DNA from: Oligoflexia bacterium
GTDB taxonomy: Bacteria; Bdellovibrionota; UBA1018
Direction of reading: 5' to 3'
Assembly (NCBI GenBank): GCA_903858195.1
Contig: CAIOHW010000399.1
Span: 1-8,504 of the forward strand
DNA: 8,504 bases
In this document: in pieces, positions 6,212-8,504 of the stretch
How the letters are laid out: every line of letters starts with the position of its first letter
Numbering within the stretch: the stretch's first letter is position 1
Made by a program: the position numbers and the translations under genes
The notes under the pieces: model-generated
Database searches by the model: none
Seen by the model: the letters and a program-made list of their open reading frames with translations, nothing else
Told to the model about the DNA's origin: nothing

Positions 6212-6913
6212 ATGAGGCCTATGCTTCGCCAGAGTGCCTCACGCCTGCTTGTCGCCCCTTTTATCGGAATCGCCCTCCTCGCAGCCCTCCAGGCTCATGC
6301 CGAGGATCAGGGCACGCGCTGGTCCAAGACTCCCCGCTGGGCCGAAGGGCAACCGGCCCGCGAAACCAGCGAACGGCCGCCATCTGATTTTGGCACTCCC
6401 GTCACGCCTTTCTCCCCCGGATCCAACAACCTGTCGCTCGATGTGGGCCAGATCTTTCTCTACGGCGATCTGGGCGGAGACTTCGCCGATTCGATCGGCT
6501 TCCAGCTCAGGAACGTCCACGCCGTCAGTGACATCTTTGGCCTCGACACCTCTCTTGGGTTTTCGAGCCACGGCCCTGCCAGCAATGGCAACGGCTTTTC
6601 GATGTCTCACCTTAAGTTTGCCCTGCGCACGAACTTCGCCTGGTACGACAAGGCGATTCCGTATGGGGTATTCGGGCTTGGTTTCTTTCGCCCGAGCTAC
6701 GAGCAGGACAGCGGCAGCAACCTCACTGCGCTGCTCTTTGGGCTGAGCTTGGGCGGCGGGGTCAACCTCGAGATCTCGGATACCCTGTTTTTCGGGGCTT
6801 CGCTCACCTTCCACGACATGTTCGGGACCCGGAAGCGCAACTCCAGCAACGTCGTGCAGGAGGTGGACGGAAGCTTCGCCTCTTTTTTGGTCAGCGCTGG
6901 CGTGAGCTTCTGA
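6212..6913 (+). CDS. Small outer-membrane beta-barrel protein, uncharacterised
   Basis: The protein has 233 residues. A basic start and a hydrophobic segment (about 12-28) end in AHA, giving probable signal peptidase I cleavage after residue 30. A polar, Pro-rich linker (31-70) follows, then alternating amphipathic strands with Gly and aromatic residues (for example LSLDVGQIFLYGDLG and YGVFGLGFF). The chain ends SAGVSF. A terminal Phe on a last amphipathic strand is the usual recognition signal for the BAM machinery, so an 8-stranded-type barrel is likely, but I cannot name a family or function. ATG 6212 is preferred because GGAAGG lies 10 nt upstream; ATG 6221 has only GAGG 3 nt before it. 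The gene may be read through from the PhaR-type gene 68 bp upstream. Its 3' end overlaps convergent hslO by 23 bp. Confidence 0.78.
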   Translation: MRPMLRQSASRLLVAPFIGIALLAALQAHAEDQGTRWSKTPRWAEGQPARETSERPPSDFGTPVTPFSPGSNNLSLDVGQIFLYGDLGGDFADSIGFQLRNVHAVSDIFGLDTSLGFSSHGPASNGNGFSMSHLKFALRTNFAWYDKAIPYGVFGLGFFRPSYEQDSGSNLTALLFGLSLGGGVNLEISDTLFFGASLTFHDMFGTRKRNSSNVVQEVDGSFASFLVSAGVSF

Positions 6914-7778
6914 TCAGCTCGACGAGCTGGTCTTTCTCAAAAGTGTAGCTTTCGTTGCAGAAGTCGCAGCGCACCGAGGCGCCACCATCTTCGCTCAACA
7001 TACTCTCAAGCTCATCGACTCCCACTAGAGTCAGGGCCCGTGTCACGCGCTCTCGCGAACAGCTGCATGAAAACCCAAGCTGTCTCTCTTCAAGCAGCAT
7101 GAACGACGAATCCGAAAAAATCCGGGCAAGGAGTTTCGTCGGCTCTGAGCCCCCGCCGAACTCTCCGGCCAGCGTATTGAGATGGTTGATCTGGCTCTCG
7201 ATGAGGCGGACCTCTTCGGACGTAGCGCCGGGCATCGCCTGCACCAGAAATCCACTGGCGCTCTCAATCCCGCCTTCCGCATCCAGCTTCACCGAGATTC
7301 CCACCGCAGAAGGAATCTGTTCACTCTGGACCCAGTAAAACGAAAGGTCCTTGGCCAGGTGGCCCGTGATCAACGGGACCGTGCCGATGTAGGGTTGGTT
7401 CTGGCTCTCCGTCTTGGTCCGAAGCACCGAGAGCATGCCCTCGCCCCAGGTTCCAAGCGTGGCCTCCGGAGCGGTCTCGGAGGTGATCACGTAGCCTCGT
7501 GCCGTACCATCGGGGTGTGCGTCCACCAGTGCCTGTCGCACGGGCCCTGTGGCCTGGATGTTGAGGTTCACCCGCTCCTGACCCTTGGAGTTGCTTGCGA
7601 TCAGCAGGGCCCCGATCACCGCCTCACCGAGGCAGGCTGCAGGTACTCCACGAATCCCGTGCAGTTTGGCCATTCCGGCAACGAGCTCGGTTGCATGGAT
7701 AGCCACACCTCGGATGTTTCCGTGTGAGGAGAGGCACTTGACCCAGCGATTCGAAGGATGGAGCGGAATCTTAGACAC
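6891..7778 (-). CDS. hslO: Hsp33, redox-regulated molecular chaperone
   Basis: This 295-residue protein matches Hsp33 over its length. Cytoplasmic Hsp33 is held inactive by zinc bound to four reduced cysteines. Oxidation releases zinc, unfolds the linker and turns on ATP-independent holdase activity. The zinc cysteines are C238 and C240 (CSC) and C271 and C274 (CDFC), with the 31-residue step between the pairs seen in the E. coli protein. The N-terminal core shows GEAVIGALLIAS and a Hsp33-type GTWGEGMLSV segment, and an ISVKLDAEGGIESASGFLVQ stretch lies mid-protein. The start is GTG 7778; an in-frame TAG five codons upstream rules out a longer form, and the ribosome site is weak (CAGAG). The gene lies 38 bp after a barrel-protein gene on the same strand and overlaps the convergent plus-strand barrel gene at its 3' end. 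Confidence 0.96.
   Translation of the reverse strand: MSKIPLHPSNRWVKCLSSHGNIRGVAIHATELVAGMAKLHGIRGVPAACLGEAVIGALLIASNSKGQERVNLNIQATGPVRQALVDAHPDGTARGYVITSETAPEATLGTWGEGMLSVLRTKTESQNQPYIGTVPLITGHLAKDLSFYWVQSEQIPSAVGISVKLDAEGGIESASGFLVQAMPGATSEEVRLIESQINHLNTLAGEFGGGSEPTKLLARIFSDSSFMLLEERQLGFSCSCSRERVTRALTLVGVDELESMLSEDGGASVRCDFCNESYTFEKDQLVELIRSSRQR
6912..6938 (+). terminator. Terminator-like hairpin for the barrel gene, inside hslO
   Basis: GATCAGCTC (6912-6920) pairs with GAGCTGGTC (6924-6932), nine pairs with one G-T wobble and a GAC loop, followed by TTTCTC. The stem begins within the barrel gene's own stop codon. On the minus strand no T-tract follows, so it should act only on plus-strand transcripts. 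It lies in the last codons of hslO. The U-tract is short, so this is moderate evidence. Confidence 0.55.
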
Positions 7779-7781
7779 AGT

Positions 7782-7804
7782 GGCTCTGTTCTAGCACAAG
7801 AGCC
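7782..7804 (-). repeat. Inverted repeat in the hslO leader
   Basis: GGCTCT (7782-7787) and AGAGCC (7799-7804) are perfect inverted copies separated by 11 nt, so the minus-strand transcript can fold a hairpin ending 3 nt before the hslO GTG codon. No T-tract follows, so it does not look like a terminator for the barrel gene upstream. It covers the weak ribosome site and could limit translation. A second small GC hairpin (GCCC, CTTC, GGGC in minus-strand sense) lies just upstream at about 7803-7814, sharing bases with it. Confidence 0.4.
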
Positions 7805-7816
7805 CGAAGGGGCGCC

Positions 7817-8470
7817 CTAGAAATACAGGCGAGTCCCGAGCGTGGTGCGGGTGCTGCCGGTTCCACCGTCCGGCACATCAGTCCCGATCGAACCAAAAAC
7901 CCGGAGAAATTTGAAATCAATGAAGGCACCCCAATCGAGCTCAAACGACTCGTTGGTCAGGCCCGCGGAGTTGGGCACTGCTGCGAAGTGCCTGCGATAG
8001 TTGCCATCGAGCCCGAAATACTTCGCCAGATAGATCGTGAGACCCGCCCCGGCGTATGCGTTCCGAAGTTCTCCCGATCTTACGCCCAGCTGGAGCGTCA
8101 GGTTCGTGCCCTGCACTTGGTTTCCAAGCACGCGAAGCAAGAACTGTCCGCTCGTGGCCTCGTTGCTGCGCTCAAATCCCAGTCCAAAGATCGTGGCATA
8201 GGCCGCCGCCTGCACTCCCCAACCGTCGTTCAGCCGGGTCACCCCGCCGAGGTAAAACTCAAATGGAGACGGCGAATTCATGGCCAGCCACAGGTCCATG
8301 AGCCGCATGCGATCGCGGGTCTCAAGCCACTCCGAAAGCGTCCAGCGGGTCTTGGCCTTCTCTTCCTGCCGCTTGGCTGCCCAGGGGTTGAAGTCGTTTG
8401 CCGGGGCACCGGTGGGAGCCGCCACTGCAAGGAAGGAGAAAAGCAGGATCGCAACGAGCTTGAGTCTCAT
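7817..8470 (-). CDS. Small outer-membrane beta-barrel protein, uncharacterised, upstream of hslO
   Basis: The protein has 217 residues. Residues 1-24 form a signal peptide (MRLKLVAILLFSFL, then a small-residue region ending APA) with likely cleavage before Asn25. A charged helical-looking linker (29-60) with RWTLSEWLETRDRMRLMDLW is followed by FEFYLGG and alternating amphipathic strands up to a C-terminal TRLYF. Terminal Phe and the strand pattern suggest a small outer-membrane barrel inserted by BAM. I cannot assign a family, and it shows no clear sequence similarity to the other barrel protein in the window beyond this plan. The ATG at 8470 starts directly at the signal peptide, although no good Shine-Dalgarno precedes it. 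Only 34 bp of upstream sequence is visible, so promoter and operon context are unknown. hslO follows after 38 bp and may be co-transcribed. Confidence 0.77.
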   Translation of the reverse strand: MRLKLVAILLFSFLAVAAPTGAPANDFNPWAAKRQEEKAKTRWTLSEWLETRDRMRLMDLWLAMNSPSPFEFYLGGVTRLNDGWGVQAAAYATIFGLGFERSNEATSGQFLLRVLGNQVQGTNLTLQLGVRSGELRNAYAGAGLTIYLAKYFGLDGNYRRHFAAVPNSAGLTNESFELDWGAFIDFKFLRVFGSIGTDVPDGGTGSTRTTLGTRLYF

Positions 8471-8504
8471 TTCACAAGGCTACTTCGAGTCGGGGCGAAA
8501 GACG

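Overview
The window is 8.5 kb of GC-rich (roughly 60 % by eye), densely coded chromosomal DNA from a Gram-negative bacterium. Support for a Gram-negative host: two lipoprotein signal peptides (both ending in a LASC lipobox), two small secreted beta-barrel-like proteins that end in Phe, and a LolB-like lipoprotein. The long TPR lipoprotein paired with a LolB/DUF4292-like lipoprotein, the short PhaR-type regulator and the style of the barrel proteins suggest a deltaproteobacterial or Bdellovibrionota-like lineage. That placement is inference; no rRNA or marker gene is present.

Left part, minus strand, positions 5459 down to 1: an apparent five-gene operon. In order of transcription it holds a ~15-repeat TPR lipoprotein (5459-3630), a LolB/DUF4292-like lipoprotein (3618-2929), a membrane-anchored SBP_bac_5 peptide-type substrate-binding protein (GTG start at 2948, stop at 1239), a DppD/OppD-type ATPase (GTG at 1242, stop at 244) and a DppF/OppF-type ATPase (ATG at 247, running off the left edge). 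Spacing is 11 nt, then a 20-bp overlap and two 4-bp stop/start overlaps, so translational coupling is likely. The genes join an outer-membrane or lipoprotein assembly theme to an oligopeptide/dipeptide ABC importer. No permease gene lies between the binding protein and the ATPases; permeases, if linked, must be beyond the left edge.

Middle, 5460-5768: a 309-bp divergent control region with no gene. It holds two imperfect direct repeats in the TPR leader and several inverted repeats, but no convincing sigma-70 promoter. On the plus strand follow a short PhaR-type regulator with the PHB_acc_N domain (5769-6143), a strong GC-rich hairpin, and a small outer-membrane beta-barrel protein (6212-6913) whose Shine-Dalgarno lies inside the hairpin.

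Right part, minus strand: a second small beta-barrel protein (8470-7817) followed after 38-bp by hslO/Hsp33 (7778-6891), a redox-regulated chaperone with all four zinc cysteines at canonical spacing. hslO converges on and overlaps the plus-strand barrel gene by 23 bp, and a terminator-like hairpin for the barrel gene sits within the hslO coding sequence.

I see no CRISPR, phage, transposon, tRNA or rRNA. Most of the window is ordinary housekeeping and envelope content. The points of interest are the unusual composition of the ABC operon and several RNA-level signals at gene junctions.
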